A program made the translations under genes and the position numbers. From Alicyclobacillus suci (GTDB lineage: Bacteria; Bacillota; Bacilli; Alicyclobacillales; Alicyclobacillaceae): DNA of 52,389 bases. The stretch is taken from the NCBI RefSeq assembly GCF_017329615.1, contig NZ_JAFMTW010000024.1:1-52389 (forward strand), written 5' to 3'. The notes beneath the pieces were generated by a model, which had not been told where the DNA came from, ran no database searches, and worked only from the letters and a program-made list of their open reading frames with translations. Positions 15,392-23,563 of this stretch are shown here, one piece after another (position 1 is the first letter of the stretch; each line of letters starts with the position of its first letter).

Positions 15392-15460
15392 GGTATGGCC
15401 TCCTTCGTTCCCTTGCCGTCACACTTAGAAACATCGTTTGTATGATTGGATACAATGCAC

Positions 15461-15479
15461 AATCCAACGTCGTTGGATT
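15461..15479. promoter_or_regulatory. Perfect 19-bp palindromic operator at the mhqO promoter
   Basis: AATCCAACGTCGTTGGATT is a 9-1-9 perfect palindrome. A third half-site, TTGGAT, lies at 15446-15451. It sits one base downstream of the predicted -10 of the mhqO promoter, an ideal repressor position. The size and shape suit a MarR-family dimer. Confidence 0.7.
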
Positions 15480-15480
15480 C

Positions 15481-15508
15481 AGGATACGTTCATACGACTT
15501 CGAATCAA
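15481..15508 (-). promoter_or_regulatory. mhqO promoter
   Basis: On the minus strand TTGATT (15508-15503) and TATCCT (15486-15481) are spaced 16 bp, about 90 nt before the mhqO start, in an AT-rich stretch. The palindromic operator follows immediately. Confidence 0.5.
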
Positions 15509-15602
15509 TATATAATTGCATTTTATATTAATAACTATAAAAAGTAAATTAAATATAAAAAACCGAAGTTGGTCAGGAACAGGCAGACAAGCTACCCACT
15601 GC

Positions 15603-16379
15603 CTAAAGCAGTCCAATCGCATTCAATCCATAGACAATGCCACCGTCGTTGACGTCTTTGGTCGTCATGGCCGAATAAGCTTTCACTTCATCACTCGCAT
15701 TTCCCATCGCAATGCCCATTCCGACATACGACAGCATCTGTACGTCGTTGAGCCCGTCGCCAAACGCCACTGCGTCCTTTGGCGAAATGTTCAAGTGGCG
15801 CAACATGGCTTCAATTCCACCTGCTTTGGAGACATCACTCGGAAATAGGTCGAGATATAGTTTATGCGCTCGGATAAAGCGAAGTTCTGGAAATGCCTGA
15901 ACGTATGGTTTTTCTTCTGGTTCTTCGCAATACAAGTACACTTGATAGACATTTGTGTCCGTCCACACAGTTGGCCTATACGCAGGTTTTTCGACGATTT
16001 GTAAGTAATCAAATGCTTCGTTGACATACGGGTGTTGGTCAACCGTGGTATAGCACGCGTCGGCGGTTGCATAGACCAAAGGGTGTTCATGTTCCTCTGC
16101 CCACTCGCTGATTCGTTTCAACACATCGCGTGGGATAGGGCGACCGAACACTGGCTTTCCCTTGTACTCGGCGTATCCACCATTGCAGGTGACGAAGGAG
16201 TCGATTTGCAGCGTTTTTGCCACGGCGCGGAACTGGCTGGGTGCTCGTCCTGTGGCGATAAATACATCTATGCCGCGTTCCTTTAGACGTGCAACGGCTT
16301 CCTTCGTGTCATCGGGAATGACTTTGTCCTCGTTGACGAGTGTCCCGTCAATATCAAAAAAAACCACTTTGTAGGGCAT
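15603..16379 (-). CDS. Cof-type HAD-IIB family phosphatase
   Basis: A 258-residue cytoplasmic phosphatase. Motif I is FFDIDGTLVNEDK (DxDGT), motif II is IATGRAP, motif III includes the Lys of SDVSKAGG, and motif IV is AFGDGLNDVQMLSYVGMGIAMGNA. The C2B cap lies between motifs II and III. Family members dephosphorylate sugar phosphates, FMN or PLP; the substrate here is unknown. ATG with GGAGG upstream. It is co-directional with mhqO, but the AT-rich gap between them suggests separate control. Confidence 0.92.
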   Translation of the reverse strand: MPYKVVFFDIDGTLVNEDKVIPDDTKEAVARLKERGIDVFIATGRAPSQFRAVAKTLQIDSFVTCNGGYAEYKGKPVFGRPIPRDVLKRISEWAEEHEHPLVYATADACYTTVDQHPYVNEAFDYLQIVEKPAYRPTVWTDTNVYQVYLYCEEPEEKPYVQAFPELRFIRAHKLYLDLFPSDVSKAGGIEAMLRHLNISPKDAVAFGDGLNDVQMLSYVGMGIAMGNASDEVKAYSAMTTKDVNDGGIVYGLNAIGLL

Positions 16380-16487
16380 GAGAACCTCCAGAATTCATTT
16401 GTTTATCTCTCTATAGAAGACCAAGTGATAGTGTACGGCTATGAATGTCACGCGTAAAGGGGAAGACACGTTCAAACGGAAAGAGAT

Positions 16488-16509
16488 GGTGGGGGATCAT
16501 TTCCCCACC
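16488..16509. terminator. Hairpin downstream of the aldehyde dehydrogenase pseudogene
   Basis: GGTGGGG (16488-16494) pairs with CCCCACC (16503-16509). It lies directly after the pseudogene end on the minus strand and was probably its terminator. Confidence 0.4.
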
Positions 16510-16519
16510 CGGATTCTGC

Positions 16520-17222
16520 TCATTCGAGGATGTACGGTAAGTCGAGAAGTTTCGGAACATTAATGACGTGTGTTTCGACATACGAGCGCAGTCCTTCGGG
16601 TCCTATCTTCAATTCGTCGAGCTACACGGATAGCGTGCTCCGGGTTTCCCCATACTGAGCTCGTCAATCCATAGAGGCTGTGATTGGCGGGTTGTATCGC
16701 TCGGTCTTCATCGTCGTAAAGCAGAATGGGAACCGTTGAACCGAACTGTTCTTCGACGACGTACGTCAAAGTCGGGGAGGAGGATGGCTGCATCGTTTCC
16801 ACCCAATTCAAGCGTCATGTGTTTAATGGGGCCGGCTGCCTTCATAATGTGTTTTGCCGTATTCGTACCGCCTGCAAATGTAATTTTGGCCACCTTCGAT
16901 GCGATGTCAGCTCGACACCGACTTCTGCCTCACCGTGAACCATATTGAGTACCCCAGGCGGGAATTCTTTGCTGATGATTTCCATTGTTTTGGTGACCGC
17001 AAGCGGGGCAAACGGACTTGTCTTGGAGGACGCCGCATGCGCGCAATTTGCTCGTCCAATCCAATTGCAGCCCATTTTGGGAACGCCTCGTTCGCGGCTT
17101 CAATCGCGCAGATAGCTTCTTCCTGCGTATTGAGTGGGCCATATCCGACAATTTCCTCCGGATTGGCTGAATTCCCGCGGGCATCACGTCGTTTTGTCGT
17201 ACTTGCTCGCCATTATCATGCC
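16520..17222 (-). pseudogene. Decayed NAD-dependent aldehyde dehydrogenase
   Basis: Several short minus-strand frames together spell parts of one aldehyde dehydrogenase, in the order expected but in different frames. From the N-terminal side (high coordinates): fragments around 17180-17000 (MPAG..., APLAVTKTMEIISKEFPPGVLN and MVHGEAEVG), then ITFAGGTNTAKHIMKAAGPI with TLELGGNDAAILLPD near 16890-16760, then YVVEEQFGSTVPILLYDDED and SLYGLTSSVWGNPEHAIRVA (16760-16630). The C-terminal VPKLLDLPYILE ends at a TGA at 16520. The N-terminal Rossmann region, the catalytic Cys segment and the last WVN...FGG region are missing or scrambled. Multiple frameshifts and deletions rule out function. Confidence 0.88.
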
Positions 17223-17315
17223 AGACAAGTTGAACTGCTATTTTTCTGTGTATGTTCTATAATGGAAATAGGTGGTTGAGATTTCCGCCTAGAGACTACG
17301 ACCTGAGGGGGGTTG

Positions 17316-18266
17316 ATGGTGCAATTGGTGCGAATCATCGTTCATGGGCGGCTCAACGCCAATTTGAAACCTCACCTTGCAGGCCAGCCCGACAGGGAGT
17401 TTATTTTTGCGACCGATGATACCCTTACGCAAGCGTTGTTAGACACTGCCGATGCATTCGTCGGGTTTCGTTTGGTTCCTGGTTTTTCCTATCAACATCT
17501 AAAATGGATTCACTGTTTAGGTGCTGGCGTTGACAACGTGGTTCAATGGCTTGATCCCTCGGCGCAAATCATTGTCACGAGGACAACGGGACCGTTTGGG
17601 CAGAAGATTGCGGAGTACTGTTTAAGTTACATATTACGTGATGTACAATGCCACGACGTTTTTGCCTCTGACCAGAGAAGGCAATGTTGGAACCCGGTGG
17701 TGCCGGGAATTTTGGCCAAGCAGCGGATTTTGGTGTTTGGCACGGGCGACATCGGAAAACGTGTCGCCGAGGTCTTGGCGTTTTTTGGTGCTACGATTAT
17801 CGGCGTGTCGCGTAGCGGGGGACAGGATGCCCGTTTTTCTCAAGTGTTATCGATACAAGAAATTATGACGCCAATTGGGGCGGACATCTTGGCGGGGGTA
17901 GGGTATATTGTCAATACGTTGCCATTGACAAAGGAAACCGAGAAAATATTTGATGACGCTCTGTTTTGCAAGTGTGAAGGGGCGGTGTTCATCAATGTGG
18001 GGCGAGGAGGCAGCGTCGATATGGACGCACTCGTGCGAGCACTGAATGCTTCGCGTATCCGTCATGCTGTTTTAGACGTGTTTGATGAAGAACCCTTGCC
18101 GCAAACGTCCCCCATCTGGCGTCACGAGCAGATTCGGGTCACGCCGCATATCTCCGCTGTGACTACGGCAGAAGAGGCTGCAGCGTGTTTATTGGAGACC
18201 GCCCGTCTCATCGAATCGGGCGCGCAGCAAGTAAGTAATCGCGTCGATTTGCGCAAAGGTTACTAG
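17316..18266 (+). CDS. D-2-hydroxyacid dehydrogenase (glyoxylate/hydroxypyruvate reductase type)
   Basis: A 316-residue NAD(P)-dependent oxidoreductase. The N-terminal domain has WIHCLGAGVDNVV, the dinucleotide site is FGTGDIGKRVAEVL, and the substrate/catalytic region shows NTLPLTKETEKIF, FINVGRGGSVDMDALVRAL, the acidic VLDVFDEEPLP and the catalytic His in VTPHISA. Best fit is the GhrA-like branch that reduces glyoxylate or hydroxypyruvate. The ATG at 17316 follows GAGGGGGG very closely; a slightly later GTG or TTG could be the true start. It begins just after the decayed aldehyde dehydrogenase on the other strand. Confidence 0.85.
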   Translation: MVQLVRIIVHGRLNANLKPHLAGQPDREFIFATDDTLTQALLDTADAFVGFRLVPGFSYQHLKWIHCLGAGVDNVVQWLDPSAQIIVTRTTGPFGQKIAEYCLSYILRDVQCHDVFASDQRRQCWNPVVPGILAKQRILVFGTGDIGKRVAEVLAFFGATIIGVSRSGGQDARFSQVLSIQEIMTPIGADILAGVGYIVNTLPLTKETEKIFDDALFCKCEGAVFINVGRGGSVDMDALVRALNASRIRHAVLDVFDEEPLPQTSPIWRHEQIRVTPHISAVTTAEEAAACLLETARLIESGAQQVSNRVDLRKGY

Positions 18267-18364
18267 TGCGGGTGAAGTGGAGATAAATCGAGATCGACAA
18301 ATAGTTGCATAGCCGAATATTTGCGTGACAATGACTGTAGATATCGGAATGCGAGGAGAAGCGT

Positions 18365-18841
18365 ATGGCGTACAATCCGCTCGAAGATTCACTCGGCATC
18401 TTAATTAGCCAAACGTATCGAAAAGTAGCTTATTATACGATGCTTCATTTTAAACCTTACGGGATTACGACCGAACAGTGGCTAGTGTTATTGACCATTT
18501 CGCGCCATGAAGGGGTTACGCAAACCCAGTTGGCCGATTTGACGAAGAAAGACAAGACGACGATTACCCGAATCGTGGATAGTCTCGAACGAAAGAAGTG
18601 GGTTCGACGTCGCCCCAGTGTAGATGATCGACGAGTCGTGCATACCATTGCGACGTCGGAGGGGAAGCGCCTAGCCGAAGTATTGGCACAAGTCGAACGA
18701 GCGGTGCTCGATGCGTTGTTCGCGACCTATTCAGAGGAAGATAAGGAGCAGTTAAGGCGTGCACTGTTTGCGGTGCAAGCACGCGTGGATACCCAGATGG
18801 CGGTACTCAATCAAGTGGATGAGGAGAATCGCAGCGAATAG
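18365..18841 (+). CDS. MarR-family transcriptional regulator
   Basis: A 158-residue winged-helix dimeric repressor. The HTH region is TQTQLADLTKKDKTTITRIVDSLERK and the wing is WVRRRPSVDDRRVVHTIATSEG, with the DxR signature. ATG with AGGAG upstream. It is followed 50 nt later by the FUSC exporter, the usual arrangement of a MarR repressor with the efflux system it controls; the ligand is probably an aromatic acid or phenolic compound (inference). It might also read the palindrome at mhqO. Confidence 0.9.
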   Translation: MAYNPLEDSLGILISQTYRKVAYYTMLHFKPYGITTEQWLVLLTISRHEGVTQTQLADLTKKDKTTITRIVDSLERKKWVRRRPSVDDRRVVHTIATSEGKRLAEVLAQVERAVLDALFATYSEEDKEQLRRALFAVQARVDTQMAVLNQVDEENRSE

Positions 18842-18891
18842 AGCAATAATTGGCAACTTGAGAGAGATAGATAGATTGAGGGGAGACCGAC

Positions 18892-20898
18892 ATGACGGTG
18901 AAGAGACAGAACAAACAGGTTGCCGGCGTGCAGGCACCTATTGAGGCAGATGCACAGTCAAAGATCACACCTTCATGGGAGATACCGCCTGCCCCGACGC
19001 ACCCAGGGATCCGCGGTGCCTTTCAAGTGCGACCCATACCGTATCCGTGGCGGCGTGCGACGCGTGCAGCAATCAGTATGGGCTTGACCCTCGTCGTAGG
19101 GGCACTCATCGGAAATATGTCGTTGGCCATGGTGATGAGCATGGGCGCGTTTACGGCAATCTATGCAGGTAATGAGCCATACGCGCAACGAGCCGTCAAG
19201 TGCGCGATGGTGGCAGTGGGACTTGCGTTCGCTCTGGGACTTGGCACGGCTTTGGCAGGGCGTGTTTTGGGCATTGCTGTCGCACTGTGTATTGTATCTG
19301 CGGGGGCGACGTTTTTGTGTGGCGCCTGGCGCGTTCCAGTGCCGTCCGCATACTTTTTTATTCTCGTTGGTGCCGTGGGTACGGGTATGCCAGTGGCGCC
19401 GCACACTGCGCTGCTTCGTGCTGGATTGGTGCTCTTCGGGGCTGCTATTGCGTGGGCCGTCAGTATGGCAGGGTGGCTTGTGAACCCACATGGACCGGAA
19501 GCGAGAGCGGTAGCTAGTGCATATCGGGCACTCGCGAACTTTTTATCCTCTGTGGGCACTGTGTCGCACGATAGTGCTCGGCACCAGGCGACCGTTGCCT
19601 TACAAAACGCACAGGTCGCGGTGACGAGTGGTGAACTTCAATGGCGCAGGACGGCACAGGCTTACCGCTTGTATCTCTTGACGCAAAAGGCAAACATCAT
19701 ATTTTTGTGTGGGGTTCAACTCGCTGCTGAGAAAAAACCAATTTGTAACGATTTGGTAGAAGTTGTTCGCAACTTGGAGACGAGTGTTTCAAAGATGGAC
19801 TTTGCCGAAAAAATCCGCATTCCATCCCCAACCTACGACACGGAAGTCCGACGTCACCTCGCTCGTCATTTAGAGGAGTGCGTGTATATCGCAGGACATC
19901 TGACACAGGTTCCTGAAACTTGGGACGTGGAAGGACAAAGCACCCCGTCGCTCCTCGACGACATGCGTGTCGCGTGGAGTCGGGCATCACTAGTGCGTCC
20001 GGCCACCTTGCGTATCGGTGTGGCGATGTTGGTCTCTGTGTTTGTCGCTTGGATTTTGGGGGATACCCGTCCGTACTGGGTTCCATTGACTTGTGCCAGT
20101 GTGTTACAAGGTGCTACTGTATTGGCCTCTGTTCACCGCACGCTTCAGCGGGCTCTAGGAACCACCGTTGGCATTTTGATTGCGGGTGGAATCTTATCGT
20201 TTCGACCGACTGTCGCGCTGGCAGTGGTGGCGATTGTCGCTTTACAGTTTATTGTTGAATTGTTTGTCGGGCGAAATTACGGCATGGCGGTTGTCTTCAT
20301 CACGCCGTTGCCGATATTGCTCATCGAGTTAGGGCAGTGGGGCGTGTCGCCTGTTTCCGTAATTGAGGCGCGCTTTTTCGATACGGTCGTGGGTTGTGTG
20401 ATTGGACTGTGGGCGAGTCTGACACTTTGGCGCCGCGCGGCCTCGACTCGTGTTCGCCCGGCTGTTGCACGGGCCATTCGCGCAATTAGAGATGTGTTGC
20501 AAACAGAAGATGGAAGTTTAGACTCCAATGCATCGCTGACCAAACAACGGGCACGTCGCCGTTCTCTGGAATCTGCCTTGGTGCATCTCCGAATGGTGCA
20601 TGACCAAGCCGTGAATGAATACCCACGACAGAACGCGCAATTGGACAAGTTGTGGCCAGTCGTTGTCAGTGTACAAAGATTAGGGTACCTCGTTCTTGCG
20701 TTGAATGTCCCGCATCAGCTTACGAAAGGATTGGTCTCATCCAGGATGGACACTGTTCTCTCTCGGCTTGCACAGATGGCGGAAACAGGAATCGGATACG
20801 AAATTCGGTTACCTGAGACTTTATTTGAACATCCGACATGGACCGAGCAGGTTCACGTTATGTACGAGGGGCTGCTCGCGGCAGCCAATCGGCACTAG
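18892..20898 (+). CDS. FUSC family membrane exporter (aromatic acid efflux type)
   Basis: A protein of 668 residues with two blocks of membrane helices: one at about residues 55-200 (beginning ATRAAISMGLTLVVGALIGNMS) and one at about 365-515 (ATLRIGVAMLVSVFVAWILG, with the PYWVPLTCASVLQ motif typical of the FUSC/YccS/AaeB superfamily), each followed by a soluble helical region. Such proteins export aromatic carboxylic acids and related compounds. ATG at 18892 with GAGGGGAG upstream. It is probably co-transcribed with the MarR gene. Duplicate halves fit the family architecture. Confidence 0.85.
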   Translation: MTVKRQNKQVAGVQAPIEADAQSKITPSWEIPPAPTHPGIRGAFQVRPIPYPWRRATRAAISMGLTLVVGALIGNMSLAMVMSMGAFTAIYAGNEPYAQRAVKCAMVAVGLAFALGLGTALAGRVLGIAVALCIVSAGATFLCGAWRVPVPSAYFFILVGAVGTGMPVAPHTALLRAGLVLFGAAIAWAVSMAGWLVNPHGPEARAVASAYRALANFLSSVGTVSHDSARHQATVALQNAQVAVTSGELQWRRTAQAYRLYLLTQKANIIFLCGVQLAAEKKPICNDLVEVVRNLETSVSKMDFAEKIRIPSPTYDTEVRRHLARHLEECVYIAGHLTQVPETWDVEGQSTPSLLDDMRVAWSRASLVRPATLRIGVAMLVSVFVAWILGDTRPYWVPLTCASVLQGATVLASVHRTLQRALGTTVGILIAGGILSFRPTVALAVVAIVALQFIVELFVGRNYGMAVVFITPLPILLIELGQWGVSPVSVIEARFFDTVVGCVIGLWASLTLWRRAASTRVRPAVARAIRAIRDVLQTEDGSLDSNASLTKQRARRRSLESALVHLRMVHDQAVNEYPRQNAQLDKLWPVVVSVQRLGYLVLALNVPHQLTKGLVSSRMDTVLSRLAQMAETGIGYEIRLPETLFEHPTWTEQVHVMYEGLLAAANRH

Positions 20899-20961
20899 AG
20901 GACACAGGGCTGGTTTTGTGCTGATGCACGTCGTTTCGGGAAGCACATGCGCAATGCGTTG

Positions 20962-21264
20962 TCACGTCGTATTGTCGCAGGTGGACGCGCCCTGAATCCC
21001 GAGGTATTGACTGCTCAATTCGTGAAACCACTCTTCGTCTTTGAGGTCGAGCGATAAATCAATGAGTGCCTGGACGTCGCTTTTCTTCAATATCGGTTCC
21101 TCTGGAATGGCCATCACAGCCGGACATGTATAATGTTTTCCGGTCTCCGGTACAAAAATGACATACGATTGTTTGTCTGGCATGGATTTAACGATAAAAC
21201 CGAGTAATGCCCGATGTTGAAATAAAAATGACACCCAATCTCCGTACTTTAACTGTGTATCCAT
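20962..21264 (-). CDS. IDEAL-domain protein
   Basis: A 100-residue protein. The N-terminal part is a small beta-rich domain (YGDWVSFLFQHRALLGFIVKS). The C-terminal part, ALIDLSLDLKDEEWFHELSSQY, matches the IDEAL domain found in Firmicute proteins such as YpiB and some ComK and YozD relatives. Function is unknown; the domain is thought to mediate protein contacts. The start at 21264 is chosen because AAAGGGGG lies upstream on the minus strand; the open frame continues to 21312 without a signal. Confidence 0.78.
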   Translation of the reverse strand: MDTQLKYGDWVSFLFQHRALLGFIVKSMPDKQSYVIFVPETGKHYTCPAVMAIPEEPILKKSDVQALIDLSLDLKDEEWFHELSSQYLGIQGASTCDNTT

Positions 21265-21312
21265 TTGACATCCCCCTTTGTTTCCCATCTGTTTAGGTGG
21301 GGGTACTTTCAT

Positions 21313-21621
21313 TCAGTTAACGTTGCAGCGGTGATGACGGTCACGGACAAAACGGAAGGGTACTTGTGCATCTGGTATTCGTGATGTGGACGATAGTTGC
21401 ATCATGGCCGTTCATTTGCACGTGCAAAGGGGTTAGGGCTCGGGCTGTCTGGTGCAAAACGATTGGTTAGATGAATTTTACATCGAGACGACAGAAAGGG
21501 GAATGCAAATCGTCGATATCAAATTGAGCTTCATTTTACGATGGGAATTAGGACAACATACGTGTCGGTGACATCTTCGGATGAGCCGGAATGCCTTGTT
21601 GTACGATAAGGGAGTTGTCCT
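21313..21621. other. Intergenic region with a 14-bp palindrome
   Basis: No gene was seen. The region holds a perfect palindrome, TTTGCACGTGCAAA (21415-21428), and a long-range inverted repeat, AGGACAAC (21550-21557) with GTTGTCCT (21614-21621), that closes on the start of the MFS gene. Either could serve in control of the downstream exporter. Confidence 0.4.
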
Positions 21622-23184
21622 ATGACCCTGCCCAGACATTGGATTGTCGCCTTGATTCTCGCCACGACCATTGGTCCGAATTTGCTTGTGATGTCCGGCT
21701 TTATGCAGATTCAAACCATCATTCAAAACGCTTTCGGGTCGAGCAGTTATGCTACGATGTGGATATCGATTGTCGCAAACATGGCGTTTGCTGTATGGAT
21801 TCCACTAGGCCCCGTGCTGAGTCGGCAACTGGGGCTGCGTTTTTGCTTTCGCTGTGCCACCGTGATGTTTGTCGTCACCTTTATCGCATCATCCATCTCC
21901 GATAACACTGTTCTCCTCGGGATAAGTCGCGCGCTGGAGGGCGCCCTGACGGGTACACAATTAATGGTGCTTGTGCCGCTGCTCTTTGTTGAATTTCCGG
22001 CTGAGCGACGGAATCGCGTGTTAGGCATTTTGCTTTGTATTATGTTTGGCTCCGTCGTTCTTGGAGCCATTTTTGGAACGATTTCGCAAGCGTATGACCA
22101 TTGGCGATGGTTGTTTGGTTTGTGTGCGTGCCTATCAATGGGGGCTCTTTTGCTCAGTGGACATCTCCCCAAGCACATGTTCCCGGTACCAGCAACAGCT
22201 GCAGCCAGAGGTGCCTGGAACCGATTTGATTACATGGGTATGGTCCTGCTTTTTATGCTCGGGATATCGACGATATGGTGGCTTGGAAATCTGCTACCGC
22301 ATGGATTCAGCAGTCCGTTCGTATTTGTGCCCGCAGGTGTTTCTCTTTGTTTATTCGCGTGTTTGATTGTTGTTGAACGCAGTGTAACCCATCCACTTGT
22401 CGATTTTCGGCTAGTCACCTCGCGAAGGTCCCTCTGCGGGGCGTTTGTTGCCATTTTGTCCAATCTCTTGATGCTTGTCGCCATGTCGGGCATGGGTTTC
22501 GCGATGAAGACGGTCAGCAAAATCCCAAGTACAACGCTTCCCACGGTTTACGGAGGGCTTGTGATTAGTGTCGGGCTTGCGGCAATCTTGGCGGCGTCAT
22601 TTTTCGATCGCGTTGGCGCAGGCCCCTTGTTCATCGTGGGATCTCTGTGTATTGCCCTGTCTTCTTACCGGTTGACGTCGCTGGAACCGGGCGTCAGTCT
22701 CGATCAACTACGATTTCAATTGGTTTTATTTTCCTGTGGTGTTGGGCTGAACTTTGTCGTCGGACTGGTCACGTGTGCGTTAGGCGGGCCCCTCAACCAA
22801 CTACCGAGGACGATGACGGTGGTTCAATTTTTACGCGTGTTTTTTTACACCATCGTGACGCCGGTTTCTCAGTGGTACCTGAACGTTCACACAGCTATTT
22901 TGGCAGCCGTCAACGGTTGGGCCACGACAAAAGTCAATACCATTACTTCGGCATCGGTTACTTCGGGGATACAACACGATATCGCGTCCGGGGAGTCTGA
23001 ACAGCGCGCCCGACAAATCGTGATGTATCTTCTATCGGAAGAACTTCAGAGTCGGGCGGCGTTAATTGCGACGCATCATCTTTTTGTGATTTCGTTTATT
23101 TGCAGTCTGTGCCTGCTGGTGATTTCTTGTTTGACGATACTCCTTGGAAAAGGCCCTACGGTTGCCCACCGTTCGCAAACATAG
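21622..23184 (+). CDS. MFS transporter, DHA2 (EmrB/QacA-like) 14-TM family
   Basis: A 520-residue exporter with about 14 hydrophobic segments. The second and fourth helices carry PLGPVLSRQLGLRFCF (motif A-like loop) and GISRALEGALTGTQLMVLVPLLF (motif B with the conserved Arg), then the motif C-like GSVVLGAIFG. This is the arrangement of drug:proton antiporters of the EmrB group. ATG at 21622 with AAGGGAG upstream. No regulator gene is next to it, but the 300-nt upstream gap has a palindrome. Substrate unknown. Confidence 0.83.
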   Translation: MTLPRHWIVALILATTIGPNLLVMSGFMQIQTIIQNAFGSSSYATMWISIVANMAFAVWIPLGPVLSRQLGLRFCFRCATVMFVVTFIASSISDNTVLLGISRALEGALTGTQLMVLVPLLFVEFPAERRNRVLGILLCIMFGSVVLGAIFGTISQAYDHWRWLFGLCACLSMGALLLSGHLPKHMFPVPATAAARGAWNRFDYMGMVLLFMLGISTIWWLGNLLPHGFSSPFVFVPAGVSLCLFACLIVVERSVTHPLVDFRLVTSRRSLCGAFVAILSNLLMLVAMSGMGFAMKTVSKIPSTTLPTVYGGLVISVGLAAILAASFFDRVGAGPLFIVGSLCIALSSYRLTSLEPGVSLDQLRFQLVLFSCGVGLNFVVGLVTCALGGPLNQLPRTMTVVQFLRVFFYTIVTPVSQWYLNVHTAILAAVNGWATTKVNTITSASVTSGIQHDIASGESEQRARQIVMYLLSEELQSRAALIATHHLFVISFICSLCLLVISCLTILLGKGPTVAHRSQT

Positions 23185-23297
23185 ACTAAGTGAGACAACA
23201 CTTGCGCGCCTGAACATTGTGTTTCCGCCCACACCCCGTCCTATGATATGCCATATCGTGTAATGTAATTGAATTCGGCGTAAGGGAGGTCACGCGG

Positions 23298-23396
23298 ATG
23301 GGCTGTTTTGGTGCATACACACAATGGGCAGTCGTCTTCCTCATCATCTTCGTTCTCTTTATTCTACTCGTACCCTACGGTGGCGGGGCGTACTAA
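23298..23396 (+). CDS. YjcZ-family sporulation micropeptide
   Basis: A 32-residue protein starting MGCFGAYTQWAVV, with one hydrophobic helix (FLIIFVLFILLV) and a Gly-rich PYGGG tail. This is the composition of the short YjcZ-type proteins found in spores of Firmicutes. ATG at 23298 follows GGGAGG, and the gene is closed by a strong hairpin at 23406. An imperfect sporulation-type promoter could lie near the GATATGCCATATC palindrome at 23245-23257. The role in the spore is unknown. Confidence 0.8.
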   Translation: MGCFGAYTQWAVVFLIIFVLFILLVPYGGGAY

Positions 23397-23405
23397 TTGA
23401 TGTGT

Positions 23406-23433
23406 AAGGACCTAGATGGTTGTCTAGGTCCTT
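23406..23433 (+). terminator. Terminator after YjcZ-like gene
   Basis: AAGGACCTAGA (23406-23416) pairs perfectly with TCTAGGTCCTT (23423-23433) around a 6-nt loop. Confidence 0.8.
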
Positions 23434-23563
23434 CTCTAGTGGCTTCCGTGATATTGTAGGTGTAGTATTGACGCAACTTACTTGATTGGTATTCTTTTGT
23501 GTAACAACCTTGTTAATCCAATTCTTTTTAGATGAATTAGAATATTGGGCGGAGTGTACTTCC

